Source: Hyaloperonospora brassicae (taxonomy: Eukaryota; Oomycota; Peronosporomycetes; Peronosporales; Peronosporaceae). From it: a stretch of 64,000 bases of DNA. A program made the position numbers and the translations under genes. Below the pieces are notes generated by a model. The model worked only from the letters and a program-made list of their open reading frames with translations. It was not told the DNA's origin and did not search any database. The stretch is from assembly GCA_947650285.1 (NCBI GenBank), contig CANTFL010000037.1, forward strand, positions 204,189 to 268,188, in the 5' to 3' direction. Below are positions 1-12,258 of the stretch, piece after piece. Each line of letters starts with the position of its first letter. Position 1 is the stretch's first letter.

Positions 1-1322
1 TTGGAAACATGAGCTGAGGCGCTGTGATCTTTTTGGTCGTGATCACGTCGCCATCTAATCGGCGACGCTCTATCTTGGCGGTCTGGGTCAAGGGCTCAGC
101 TGGGACGTGACTGTGCTGTGGCCGATGCGCTCTCTCGGTGTCGCACTCGGCAGCTATAGCAGCTGCCACGGCATCGGCAACCGCTTGTGGACTTCGAAAG
201 CCCTCGGGGAGGGAGCTGCGTGACGAGTAGAGCGCACAGAGCTTGCGAGATGCGGCGCCTAAGCGGCAACACCTGATGCCAATCATTGTGTTGTGCGTCG
301 ATGGGTTTGTTTTTCGCTAAGTATACGCAGATGGCTGGACGCTTCGATGGGTACAAAGTAGTAGCGCTCACTTGTTATTGTTTGCCTCGCAAAACGAATG
401 AGCGCAAACCTCTTTCTGGATTGGAGGATTGGGTCCTTTGATCCCGAGAGGCAGGTTTTGGCAAGTTGTTGGACTAGTACCAGTGGACAAGTCCTTACAT
501 TTGGTAGTAGTGATGGCTTTGGATCATCTAGCGACGTCACGGTACGTATGGGTTTCACATGCATGCGGATAATGCGGGACCTCACAACAGCAGACGGTGT
601 GCAGCTTCGTGGATATTGCGAGCATCGTTCTTACGGCATTTTGTGCAGAATCTTCCCCAATACGATCGAATACAAGTCGGAACATCATTGTGCACAGGAA
701 CGAATGCAAACAATGATTTGTCGAGTGACCAGCGACGCCATGTAGAGCTTGCTAGATGGCAAACATACAGGACCTTCATCTCGCGAGCAGAGCAGTCGAA
801 TCGAAAATGTATGCCAATGTGCGCCATCGAGTAACGTGTGAAGAACATAGATGTCGCGATGTCGCTACCTCTTAGTAGTTGCTGACTTTGCCAGACAATC
901 GCGATGTGATACGCCTCGACAAGTCGTCACGATGGACTTCAACGGCCCTGTCACACATCGATCTCGTGGCGGTTACATCTCCCTTCACGTATGTTGTACA
1001 AGCGATGCAACTCCAGATGACTTTCAATCCGGATCAAGCGATTCTCAGCGGTCTGCCGAGAACATATTGAACTCGCCAGACCGCTTTAGACAGTATGCGC
1101 TGCATCCATCAGAAATCAACTGGCCGATTGATTCGACAATGGCCTCGAAAAGAGGCCTTGTCCACAACCTTCGATACAGCCTATCCCCAAAGCTGTATGC
1201 GGCATGTAAATAATCGCTTGCCAGTGTTATCTTCCCACCGTAATTTACGCCATCCACGCACCATTGGTAGCACCAACGCCGCGGTCGGCGTGCAAGCGGC
1301 CACCCTTCGCACCCTCCTGTCC
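1..1322. other. 5' flank with no recognisable gene
   Basis: Only short ORFs (under about 120 codons) occur on either strand and none resembles a family I know. One short plus-strand peptide near 930-975 contains a DFNGP stretch that superficially resembles the start of a retroviral integrase core, but the surrounding reading frame is not supported. The last part includes the 5' UTR and promoter of the WD40 gene that begins at 1323. Confidence 0.4.
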
Positions 1323-3300
1323 ATGCGTCGCAATCGTCCGAGCGCCTTGGGCGACCCCTCCGTGCCTCCCCAGCGTCTCCACTCGCTCCGCACTTCGTCT
1401 CGTCGCCTCCCGCGCTCGTCGTCGTCGTCGTCAGCTGCCGCGTCGGTCGTCTCCCGTCCCTCATCGAGGCTTATCCCGCGAAAACAGGATAAGCAAAAGC
1501 AGCATACGAATCCGCGGCGACGCGAAGTCACTGTTTCGAGTTCATCCGATAGTGACAATGCCACGCCCGACGACGATCAAGAAGCTCACCATGACGGCGA
1601 AGAACTAATGACCGCGTACGAACGCCAACGACTGGCAAAGATCCAGCGCAACTTGGCATTTATGCAGCAGATGGGCGTCTCAACCGCCAAGATAGCAGCC
1701 AGAACAGCCATTGAAGCACAGGGTCGTGGCGGCAGCAGTAGCAGTGCTACTACGACTGGTGCTGCTGCTGCTGCTTTGGAGGCCAAACGGCAGCAACGAG
1801 CTGCTGCTCGAGCCATACAGGCTGCTCGCAGGGCCGAGCGCCTGAGTCAGCCGATTCGGAAGTCGAGACGGCTGGAAGGCAAGCAAGTGGAGGTGCAGCC
1901 GATCGAGTCAATTGATCAGTTTGAGCTGGATCAGACGCGGCGCTCGCCGCGTCGTCTTGTGCGAGGTGGCAGCAGCAGCAGTATGCCGGTGATGGATGCA
2001 GTGGATGGTGAGAGTCGAGCGTTCTTGGGAACGTTCATGACGGCAGCGTCGGAAGACGAAGCGCTGGCCGATGACACGGTCGTTCTTGCTGAAGACGATA
2101 GTGACAGTGAGAACATGGACGACGGGTACCAGGTCGAGTATGCGCTGGCCGATGAAGATATTGTCAAGGCCGTGCAAGCACGGATCTACTCGATGGCGTT
2201 TTTGCCGCGTGCAGACCGTGTGGTGGTTGCATGTGGGGACAAGATGGGTCATGTGGCTCTATGGACACCGCTGGCTGCAGCAAACGTGAAACAAGAGAGC
2301 TCAGTGTCGCCGCTGGCAGTGTACAGACCACACGATACTCCTGTGAGTCAATTGATCTTTTCCGAGTCGTCTAAGCTAATTTCAAGCAGCTTCGATGGCA
2401 CCGTGCGCGAGTTTGATTTGCGTGCCGCAAAGTCATCAGTGGTCTATGATACGAGCGAAGATGCAGGCATTTCGTCGCTTGCAACAGCAAGCATGGCGCA
2501 GTGCTATTATGCGAGCTGCGATGATGGCACGGTTCGGCTGATTGACCGGCGTGCGCAAAGCGTGCTGAGCTCGCGTTATCAACTGCACGAGAAAAAGATC
2601 AACACGGTGCACCAGCACCCTGGTGCCGAGTTGTGAGTACTAGTTTCGACTGCGGTTGTGTCCGAGAGCGGCTTTTACTGACTGGCTATCTTTTTTTCTT
2701 CTTGTTGTGTGTAGCTGCATCGCAACGGCTTCTTTGGACCGCACCGTATGTCTGTGGGATGCTCGCAAGATGTCCGCTGAGCAAAGCGTACCGTTGGTGA
2801 CATTGCCGCACCACCGCAGTGTGAATTGTGCCTATTTTTCTCCGCGAGATGGCGCGTGGCTGGTAACGGTGGGACAGGATTCGTTCATTGACATGTTTGA
2901 CACGTCGAGTCTCACCGAGCATAAGCTCGCAGACAAGCCCGCGATTGCCTTGCCCAAGCCGATCCGAGTTCGGCACAACAACATGACCGGCCGATGGCTC
3001 ACGAAGCTCCACGCCGCCTGGGATCCCAAGCGACCGAAACACTTTGTGCTCGGCTGCTTGGAGCAGCCACGCCGAATCCAGATCTTTCGTGCTGGCCGTC
3101 GCCGTCCCGTCCGTGAGCTCATGAGCGACAATTTTGCTTCTGTGCACTCAATCAATGCTTTTCACCCTCATCTGGAGCTGATTGCAGGTGGCAACTCTTC
3201 TGGCCGACTCGCTCTTTGGCGTGGCACGAAGGTCGACAAAGATGACGGCGTCAAAGCCGATGATGACAAAAGCCAAGTGCGTGTGAAGACTGAACAGTGA
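1323..3300 (+). CDS. WDR76: WD40 repeat protein, WDR76/CMR1-like
   Basis: Two exons, 1323-2632 and 2715-3300, with an 82-nt GTGAGT...GTAG intron; the junction codon is split TT|C and the spliced protein is 631 aa. The N-terminal third is basic, Ser/Arg-rich and low in complexity. It is followed near residue 95 by a YERQRLAKIQRN segment typical of the CMR1/WDR76 family, then WD40 blades from about residue 285. The C-terminal half contains family-specific signatures: SLDRTVCLWD, HNNMTGRWLT and a PRRIQIF segment. Family members bind chromatin and act in genome stability and ubiquitin-linked turnover; this role is family knowledge, not seen here. The frame is open upstream to 1095, but the Met at 1323 gives a sensible basic N-terminus. 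It is convergent with VAC14, 216 bp away. Confidence 0.85.
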
Positions 3301-3516
3301 TCAGTTCATCCAGCGATTTCGCTAGCTGTAATCAGTGACAACCAATAAACATCTAGCAGTGTTATTCTACTCTTCGCCCATATTCGCTCTCTTGTCACGA
3401 GATGCCATTGGCAGTATACATCTCTTCCTGCCAGCCTAGTTGCCAGCTCCACTTTGTTCCTTCGTGAGCGATTTCTCGTACATCCCTATCAGCCCATCCG
3501 CCCGCAACAAACGCAG

Positions 3517-5949
3517 TCAGCACCAAGGCCAAAACAACGCACAACACAGAGCATTGCTCGTACCTTCTCTTCGAAGCTCCGTGTGCCTCGCTTGCACATT
3601 TTCAAAACGAGCGAGGAGCGCACTAGCATCGATGCGCGAAGCATCTGGCGCAGAATCATCATGACTTGACGCACTCAAACGCGGTTGCTCTCCACTCTTC
3701 CGTAGCCGATGTGAGTCGCCATTTAGCGTCACGCGGCTGATGGCTGTAGTCATGCTTGTCACGCTCGCGAGCCGGTCCCGCAGCACCCGGAAGGCAGCGC
3801 TTTGGGGAAGCAGCATCAGTAGTCCGTACAGACTCTTGACCAGATCCGTATGGTAGTCTTCCTGAATCTCGAGAAGCTGCAGCCGCATTTGGATGAAGAT
3901 CGGTGATTCCAGCAGCTGCACGAGTTTATCGATCTGCATGAGGAACCCGACGGACGCGTCAATGTCGGCAAATTTGCTGATAAGTGCTGCAGACAGCGTG
4001 TAAGATTGGGCCAGTAAGCAAAGGCTGAATGCTGCGATTGGATTGTGACACCACGATCGGAACAGTGCTGTGAACACTTCGACGTCGTCTTCCGATGCAC
4101 GGGGCTGGAAACTGCGACGTAAAACATCACGGAGGTGCTCCAACTCATTTGCTGTCAGCAAGATGAGGTTCAATGTTTGTACCATGACGGCGGCAAACTC
4201 GCTGTCGGCTTGGCTATTGAGGTAGACAGCTTCTGTGCCGAGCACCTTAGCAAATATGAGGTAAATGCTCTTCGAGTCCAGAAGTACACACAGCTTTCGC
4301 ACGATCATGCTGCCACGCATCTCGAGCAACCGCCGGTCCTGTGCAAAAAGAAGCAAGATCGCATTGAGCACTTTCTCGAACTCGAACTTGTTGAGTGAAA
4401 TGCGAGCTAGCACTTCCAAGTCGAGCAGCACCACACTGTCAGAGATGTCTGACAGTGTCCGAAGCAGGGCAGGTAGCAGCTGACCAATATGTGCTGACAG
4501 CTGGTTGGGATACTTTTCCAGTAACATCGAGATCCAACGCAATGCTGCCATGCGGGTAGGCACATGATCGCTACTGAGCTCTAACGTGAGTTTCTGCATG
4601 AGCGGCAGTAGTTCCACATCTTCGGTCGTCGACTTCACAAGCTGTAGTAAGTCATCATTGGCGCGCTCAGCCACCTGTCGAATTTCGTGCTCTGCGTCTG
4701 AGATGCAGTGCATAATGGCAGCCAGCAGATCAGCGTAGAACTCCACAAGCTTCTCTCGCCCTAGATTCACAAACTCGTGCACCCAACTCACAGCAGTCAG
4801 TCGATTGAACCGCTCCTTGCTGTTGCACTGTCCCACGAGGATATCCACCATGCGCCCGAACTCGACATCTTCTGTCTGCTTGATTTCGCGCAGGAACTCT
4901 GCCAATGCACTGTCCGCTGCTTGTCGTATCTCACGATTGCCATCACTCAGCATATTGAACAACCCGTCGAGAAACTCAGGCAGCCAATCCAGCATATCAA
5001 TATCCGGCACGGAATCCAAGACTGTGATCCAGCCGACCAGGAGTTGTCGAATGTACGGATTCGTCATGCGAATGTACTTGTGCAACAACGGGATAAACAC
5101 ATCGACGTCAAAGTACTCGCTTTCCGTCACAATGTCCTTCACCAATCGGTCGAGCAAATTCGCGCCGTTCTTCACGTCCACGTCCACGTCCGCAAACAGT
5201 TTGCACAGCCCGTCAAAGATCGGATTAAAGTACTGCAAAATGTGACCTCTCGCGACTTTTGCAATATTGTACAGCGACTCGCACGCATAGTAGCGCACGC
5301 GACTTTCCGGGTCGTCGAAACAGTGCAAGACGGGAGGCAGGAGTTTGTCCAGATACAAGTGCGCGTCATGCATGAGACCAATCGCTGTCGCCGCGAGGCC
5401 AATCAGCCCTCCTTTCCGATGATTTGCGTTCGACGAGCACGCAAAGTCATTGCCCAAGAGCTCAATAATGGCTGGAATCCGTTGACGACTGGGGTTCATC
5501 GCCGCTTGCGCCGCTGCTTCTGTTGCTGCTGCCGATGCAGTGGCCACGACCGACGACACGCCGTCCACACTGTCGCTCTCGGTGCCAGAGGCGGCCGACA
5601 GTGGCTCAGTAATGGTCCGCGCAAGGGGCGAGTCGTACTGCACGTGGAGCTGGTGGTGGTGCTGCTGCTGGTGGAACTCGACCGACGCGGCGTTCTCCTG
5701 CAGCTGCTTGATCAGGTTCTCCAGCTCCATTGCTGCCCCTTTGCGCTTGTCGTACGACCGGTCGCCCAAGTTGCGCAACAGCGTCGGCGTGAGCGGCAGC
5801 TGCACGGGGAACTCTGCTGCGTCCAGCGCGTCACTGGCGCCGCCCGTACTACCGAACCCGAACGGCATTGCCGCCGCTGCTGCTGCTGCTGCTTGCGTCA
5901 GTGCCGACTGCGGTAACATGGGCGACGCGTCCGTCGAGTAGCAGCTCAT
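3517..5949 (-). CDS. VAC14: VAC14-like HEAT-repeat scaffold of the PIKfyve/Fab1 complex
   Basis: Single-exon ORF of 810 aa from the Met at 5949; the frame is open for another 24 codons upstream (to 6021) but that stretch looks non-coding. Near residue 50 is the Vac14-type start of the first HEAT repeat (LLRNLGDRSYDKRKGAA), near residue 155 the diagnostic HRKGGLIGLAATAIGL segment, then HEAT repeats to about residue 560 and a Vac14/Fig4-binding C-terminal region ending in the PQSAAFRVLRDRL block. In other eukaryotes Vac14 multimerises and holds the PI3P 5-kinase and the Fig4 phosphatase on endolysosomal membranes to make PI(3,5)P2. The N-terminus has Ala and Gln runs. The length is close to the roughly 780 aa of animal Vac14. 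A 379-codon plus-strand ORF inside it (4777-5916) is an antisense shadow. Confidence 0.92.
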   Translation of the reverse strand: MSCYSTDASPMLPQSALTQAAAAAAAAMPFGFGSTGGASDALDAAEFPVQLPLTPTLLRNLGDRSYDKRKGAAMELENLIKQLQENAASVEFHQQQHHHQLHVQYDSPLARTITEPLSAASGTESDSVDGVSSVVATASAAATEAAAQAAMNPSRQRIPAIIELLGNDFACSSNANHRKGGLIGLAATAIGLMHDAHLYLDKLLPPVLHCFDDPESRVRYYACESLYNIAKVARGHILQYFNPIFDGLCKLFADVDVDVKNGANLLDRLVKDIVTESEYFDVDVFIPLLHKYIRMTNPYIRQLLVGWITVLDSVPDIDMLDWLPEFLDGLFNMLSDGNREIRQAADSALAEFLREIKQTEDVEFGRMVDILVGQCNSKERFNRLTAVSWVHEFVNLGREKLVEFYADLLAAIMHCISDAEHEIRQVAERANDDLLQLVKSTTEDVELLPLMQKLTLELSSDHVPTRMAALRWISMLLEKYPNQLSAHIGQLLPALLRTLSDISDSVVLLDLEVLARISLNKFEFEKVLNAILLLFAQDRRLLEMRGSMIVRKLCVLLDSKSIYLIFAKVLGTEAVYLNSQADSEFAAVMVQTLNLILLTANELEHLRDVLRRSFQPRASEDDVEVFTALFRSWCHNPIAAFSLCLLAQSYTLSAALISKFADIDASVGFLMQIDKLVQLLESPIFIQMRLQLLEIQEDYHTDLVKSLYGLLMLLPQSAAFRVLRDRLASVTSMTTAISRVTLNGDSHRLRKSGEQPRLSASSHDDSAPDASRIDASALLARFENVQARHTELRREGTSNALCCALFWPWC

Positions 5950-6691
5950 GACGGCGTGGCGGACGTGGGGGTGCGGCGGGTGCGTTGGTACACAATGTGT
6001 ACACGAAATAGACTGTACCACGCACGAGGTGAGCGTAGTGGTAGATCGATCGGGTCAAGAGCTGGTAAGGTGGTCAGGGCGAGCACTGATTGGACGAATC
6101 GAGCTTTTCGTGGCGGGACAGGAGGGGGGTGGGTGGGTGGGTGGTACACGAGCGTGTGTCGATGGGTTTGTTTGGTTTGTCGTGCGATGACTGGAGTGGG
6201 TTTTTTGGCCTTTGGGGCGTGTTGTTTGTGGTTGCGGTGACGCGCGATGGTCTTCTTTGTGGACCTTGCTTGTTCTCACGGGGTATGCGATTTTGGAGGT
6301 GCGTGCCGCGGGTCAGCGATGCGACTGGACTTGATCAAGACGTGATGTTCTTGTTGCGGAGCGAAGTGGGTTTTGGCGATATGATGATGCCCGGGACCCG
6401 AAGACAAATAATTTTCATTACACTCGACCCGGTATCCGACTAATAAGCAGCACAACTTGCGGTCACACGCGAGCATACAACTATCAAGTGTGCGATATGC
6501 CTGTTGGCAGAAACGGGCTTCCGTCTGGTCATGACGTCGTACCCTCGAGACGAAGCCTGTGTCGCAGACCGCCAAACCGCTGCTCTCCTCGTCACGAAGA
6601 CAAAACGTGCCCATATTCGTCCTACCCCGTCGCCAATCTCAAGCCATTCAGCCAACTTCCATCCTAAATCGTTCGCGTCGCTCGTCATCCA
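5950..6691. promoter_or_regulatory. Intergenic region between VAC14 and TRMU
   Basis: 742 bp separate the VAC14 start from the TRMU stop. It must hold the VAC14 5' UTR and promoter (read leftward) and the TRMU 3' end. The stretch 6119-6153 is G/T-rich simple sequence. I see no RNA gene or credible ORF. Confidence 0.4.
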
Positions 6692-8363
<1,672 letters not shown>

Positions 8364-8391
8364 TCAATAGTGGGTGTGTGTGTGAGGTTTT

Positions 8392-8796
8392 TTACCACGG
8401 CGACAGCCCAATGAGACGAGTCCCCAGAGCGGAGAACGTGTGCACGGACAAGTCCTCCGTGACACGAGGGACGTCTGCGTCAGCTTTTTGCCAATGGTCG
8501 ACTGGCACAAACCGTGCCTTGTACCGGCGTAGCTGCTCGCGTGCGTACGTGCGGTTCATGGCCGTAGCGGGCAGAAACCCCGTGTAAATGACCTCACGTG
8601 GACACGTGCCCACGTGCTTGTAGCTGTTGGCATGTGGAATGCGCCAGTCAAAGAAGATCACACTGCCGGCTCGACAGCTGATGTGGCGGTAGCGATCGAT
8701 TACCGCACGGTCCTCTTGCATGCGCAGCGGCGAAAAGTCGCCAAGACAGACCTGCGGACGACCGGCAGAGCTACCGAAGTCTTCTTCGACCACTGC

Positions 8797-8828
<32 letters not shown>

Positions 8829-9681
8829 TACCCACTTGCTGTCTAATAGCCGCATAGGCAGCGAATTCCTTGTGGAAACCCGGCACGGCTTCAAAGCCAC
8901 CAGTGTTGGGCTCGGTGTTGTCGGTGAGCACAGTGATGCACTGAATCGGTCGCCACCGAGGGACGCGCTTGCCCGAGTCGTACATGTTGGACGGACAGCA
9001 ATCCCAATGCGGCGTCAGGGACCGCTGCATCGGTCGCGCCTTCTTCTTGTTGCCGTCCTTGGCTGCAAACTTGATCGAAACATCGTCTGGCACGCGGTAA
9101 CAGACGCGGTTGATGTACATGTATCCGCGTTTGCCATCAAAAGGTCCGAACGGGTGCTGAAAGTCTGGATGGTTCTGCGCGTACGTTGCTTGCCACAAAT
9201 CCGTCATAGCTGCAAACACTTGTTCGTGCTCGGCCACCTTGAGTCGCCACGACGGATAAAAGAGGTCTAGGATGCCACCAGCACCGCCTGTGCTCGATAG
9301 CTTTTTCAGGTTGGCCCCCGTCTCTTGCAGATTCTCGTGGTCCTATCCATGACGTCACAACATAACACACAACGACCTCGCATGTCACAACCCGATTCGA
9401 CGCAATACAGTTTGGCAGCACCATAGCGGCGACACAAAATGACATAATCGTCGCAAATCGACCCAAATCGTCGCAAATCGACCCAAAGTTTTCCCACGCA
9501 CCACACCGTACTTGGCCAACTCACTGTGCAGTCCCTGACGCGCTTCTGCGACTTGGTCTGGCGTCAAGACATCTGGCACCACGAGCACGCCTTGCTCAAC
9601 AAACTGCTGGATCTGGTCGTCCGTCAGCAAGCGCTCAAGCACTGTCACAGCGCGGTCCTCGCCGTCGATTCTCTCGTCCAT
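8392..9681 (-). CDS. Phytanoyl-CoA dioxygenase (PhyH)-family Fe(II)/2-oxoglutarate oxygenase
   Basis: Two exons, 9681-9502 and 9342-8392, around a 159-nt GTGCGT...ATAG intron in phase 0; 376 aa. The first exon gives the usual N-terminal helix (LTDDQIQQFVEQGVLVVPDV). The second starts DHENLQETGANLKKLSS and contains the iron site: HWD (in SLTPHWDCCP) as the HxD pair, and the distal His in DWRIPHANSYKH, followed by an Arg-rich segment that could bind 2-oxoglutarate. An Ala/Gln low-complexity insert encoded by a CAG/GCTG tract lies at 8790-8835. The substrate cannot be read from the sequence; members hydroxylate varied small molecules. The Met at 9681 is preferred over the in-frame Met at 9834 because the family start motif follows it closely. 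It is divergent from the longin-like gene. Confidence 0.85.
9446..9485. repeat. Two perfect tandem copies of a 20-bp unit inside the PhyH-gene intron
   Basis: The unit AATCGTCGCAAATCGACCCA occurs twice head to tail, wholly inside the 159-nt intron, close to its 5' splice site. Confidence 0.85.
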
Positions 9682-9852
9682 CGCTTTCGTCCTAGCCTGC
9701 TGCGACCTAAACCAATGGCATTCGTTCTCTAGGATGTCGGACCCTCTATAGGTTCTCCGCAATACAGTATCGCTATCCTGCATCTTCCCACCGACCATCC
9801 CCTCCTTTTTTCCGAGCTTGAAGCAGGTAAACAACGAATCAAACCAATCCCA
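9682..9852. promoter_or_regulatory. Short head-to-head intergenic region, probable bidirectional promoter
   Basis: 171 bp separate the start codons of the PhyH-family gene (-) and the longin-like gene (+), so both 5' UTRs and promoters must lie here or inside the genes. No clear oomycete Inr/FPR match was found. Confidence 0.45.
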
Positions 9853-11283
9853 ATGCTACGCAATGTGCTCATTATGGCGTCCAGTGGCATCGTCCTCTTC
9901 TCCAAAGAGTATGCAAACGCAGTTGCTCAGGTACGACTTGGGCGCACATTGTGCTGTGGTTCATTACGTACACTGTCCGTCGACTGCTACGACCCATCGA
10001 CACAGAGTGCTACGGACTCTGGGGGCGAAGCGGCGAGGAGCTCTACGTATCTCTCTAAACGAACCTAAATGTTCGGGAAATGTCGCTAAATTGTTCCCTT
10101 TTTCTCGCCTGTAGCCCCGACTCGTCGGTTCCCTCATCACGGCCATGCTCGAGTTTTCCACGAAAGCCATTGGCGCTCCAGTGTCGTACATCCAAATGTC
10201 GTCAAGTGCGTGGATTGTTTTTTTTCGCTCGTTGATTGAGCACCAAACGCTCTGTCGCTCCCGTCTCTTGTGTTTTTGTATGTGATGGATTGTTTCCTTG
10301 ATGTTGTTTTCTTTGTTTTTGCTTCTGGTGGTGCTTCTCTGTGGTGGTGCGGTAGTTGCTGCCACAGTGGTCACGAATGACAAGCACAAGGTCTTCTGTG
10401 CCTTGTTCCACGACCCAACGGACGGCGCGAGTTTCTCAGCGTTCGTGGCCCAAGAGTTGCTAGCAGCGTTCATTGCGCAGCACGGAGAGGAATTGGGCAA
10501 TGTCGGACACAACTTGCGGGACTTTCACCGCTTCCAGTACCAGATCCTGACCGTCGTGCGTGACTCGGTCAAGCCCGTTGTCCGGAAATGTGCGTAAATA
10601 ACGTGATGAGCGCGTCGATACCTGTCTGAAACAAGGCGGCCTTTTTTTCCATGACGTGGTGACGAAGGTGCTCTGCTGCTGATGACGATGATGACGTTGT
10701 TGATGATGATGTATGTGGACGCAGTGCAAAAACAACGCGGTATTCTGAAAGCCATGCTCGTAGTCAACGGCGCAGTGACGTGCGCGACAGGCGACGTCGA
10801 TCCGATTGGCGTGTTGGCGAATCTTCAAGCGCTCGTGAACAGCTCGATCGATATGAGTACGTTGCATGGAGTCACTCGACCGTTTTTCATCCGTGTGCAG
10901 TCACGCACACTCACATTGTTGTTGTCAATGGTGCAGTGTCCTTTTCGGGTGACGACGTCAATGCCATGACGATCCAGAGTGGACGCAACTCGTGCATCCA
11001 AGTAAGCGTTGTCGATGGCAACGACGTGTTGGTCGTCGTATTCAAGAAAGGCCCACATGCTACCAAGAACACGGCGGCAATCGAAGAGTGCGTTCGCACC
11101 TTACGTCACGGTACGAAACGCAAAAAAGTTCGCGATGATTTGACGCGCCGATACATGGACATGATTGTATTGACTTTCTGCTGTCGTGCTTGCCCCGTGT
11201 GCTTGTGCTCAACGTGTTTGCCATGGCTTTCGATTGTTGTAGTGTGCGTCTTAGCACGCACGCTACAACAAAACTCTCGGTGA
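9853..11283 (+). CDS. Longin-like protein of unknown function, six exons
   Basis: Hand-built model: exons 9853-9930, 10115-10205, 10356-10589, 10725-10856, 10901-11110 and 11243-11283; introns are 184, 150, 135, 44 and 132 nt, all GT-AG; 261 aa. The reading phase is kept at every junction and the joined protein is smooth. It starts MLRNVLIMASSGIVLFSKEY, then a PRLVGSLITAMLEFS strand-helix, a conserved-looking VTNDKHKVFCALFHD strand, and later two similar VVNGAVT/VVNGAVS strand starts. This pattern (strand, LFSK-type turn, amphipathic helix, hydrophobic strands) fits longin or roadblock folds used by Rab regulators and adaptor complexes. I do not recognise the specific family. The last intron is a multiple of 3 and open in frame, so it may be retained. 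The 44-nt intron is needed to stay in frame. Confidence 0.65.
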
Positions 11284-12258
11284 TAGTGACTGCGACTCTC
11301 GGGTTTGTCGGAGGGTAGTAGGTAGTAGTAGTTGTACTACTACTGCTACTGCAGCAAACGTACAGCCCATACCTGCACATTCTAGTCAAAGCCCGCGAAT
11401 ACCTTGTGTCCGAATATTCGCTTTGGCTGTTACAAGATGTAAACACAAACAAAGGAATGTATTGCGTGTGTCGGGTGCTCTCCTGCAACGTTCTTTTGCC
11501 AGCAAGTGACCCACTCACCAGTGCTCCTGTTGCCGCTGCGCAGTGGACATCGCTCAAACATGAGCTCTCTCTATCTCTCTCTCGTGTTTCTCTTCCTCGT
11601 CTGCTGACCACCGACTCCGACTTAAACTCATTGCATAGCGAGCAACAAGGCACCGACAACGACACGCAGTGGTGTTACTATAGGCACACGCGTTCGACTG
11701 CCGATCGCGTAATCGAAGAAGAAGCTCAGACCCGATCTCAGTAGTCCAAGCTGCTCTCCACGTGCCAGACAACGTGTCACGTCATGTCGTGTCTTCGTCC
11801 AGCCATAGACAGTTTGTTTACTCACGTCGATGCGAATCCAATACCCTCTGAACGAGACGAGAGGCGTCTGTTTTGATTACGGGACACTCGAGCGCAAAGA
11901 GCTCGCCCGACGTCGGTGATCAGCCAATCACATTGCAAGACGAGCCACTCCTGCGTCTCATCTGTCCCTTTTCGCGGACATTCTGACGACCACAATCCCA
12001 CGCCATCGTACCGGCTATACCCCCTACCCGCTCTACCAAAAAAGACGTGACAACAACGAGTCCCACCATTCATCGTCGTCTTCTTTTGTTTTTTATTATT
12101 ATACGTATCGTTTGAATCGTAAATAAATATATAGATAAATGAATAAACAAATAAATAAATAAATAAGTTCGTAAACACAGCCGTCACAATCAAAAGCACG
12201 AGGAGCTCTTCGTCTATACGTCGTCTCGCTCCGTCTATCGCTCTTCTCGCTGGCCGCG
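11284..12258. other. Intergenic region between the longin-like gene and AFG1
   Basis: Contains the 3' end of the longin-like gene and the promoter and 5' UTR of AFG1. ORFs here are short and unrecognised. Its only distinct structure is an AT-rich AAAT-type repeat (12121-12167). Confidence 0.4.
12121..12167. repeat. AAAT-rich tetranucleotide repeat
   Basis: Imperfect AAAT/AAAC units lie about 90 bp upstream of the AFG1 start codon. This is a sharp AT-rich island in otherwise balanced DNA. Confidence 0.8.

Noticed and set aside
930..990. Peptide with DFNGP resembling a retroviral integrase start
   Set aside because: Only one short motif; no zinc domain, second Asp or Glu follows, and the ORF is short. 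Too weak to call a transposon relic.
4777..5916. 379-codon plus-strand ORF opposite VAC14
   Set aside because: It lies wholly inside the conserved VAC14 coding region, is His/Arg/Val-rich without a domain, and looks like an antisense shadow. It is the kind of false positive I weighed against the element 1 antisense ORF, which differs by having 180 codons outside any sense gene and a relative in a second family.
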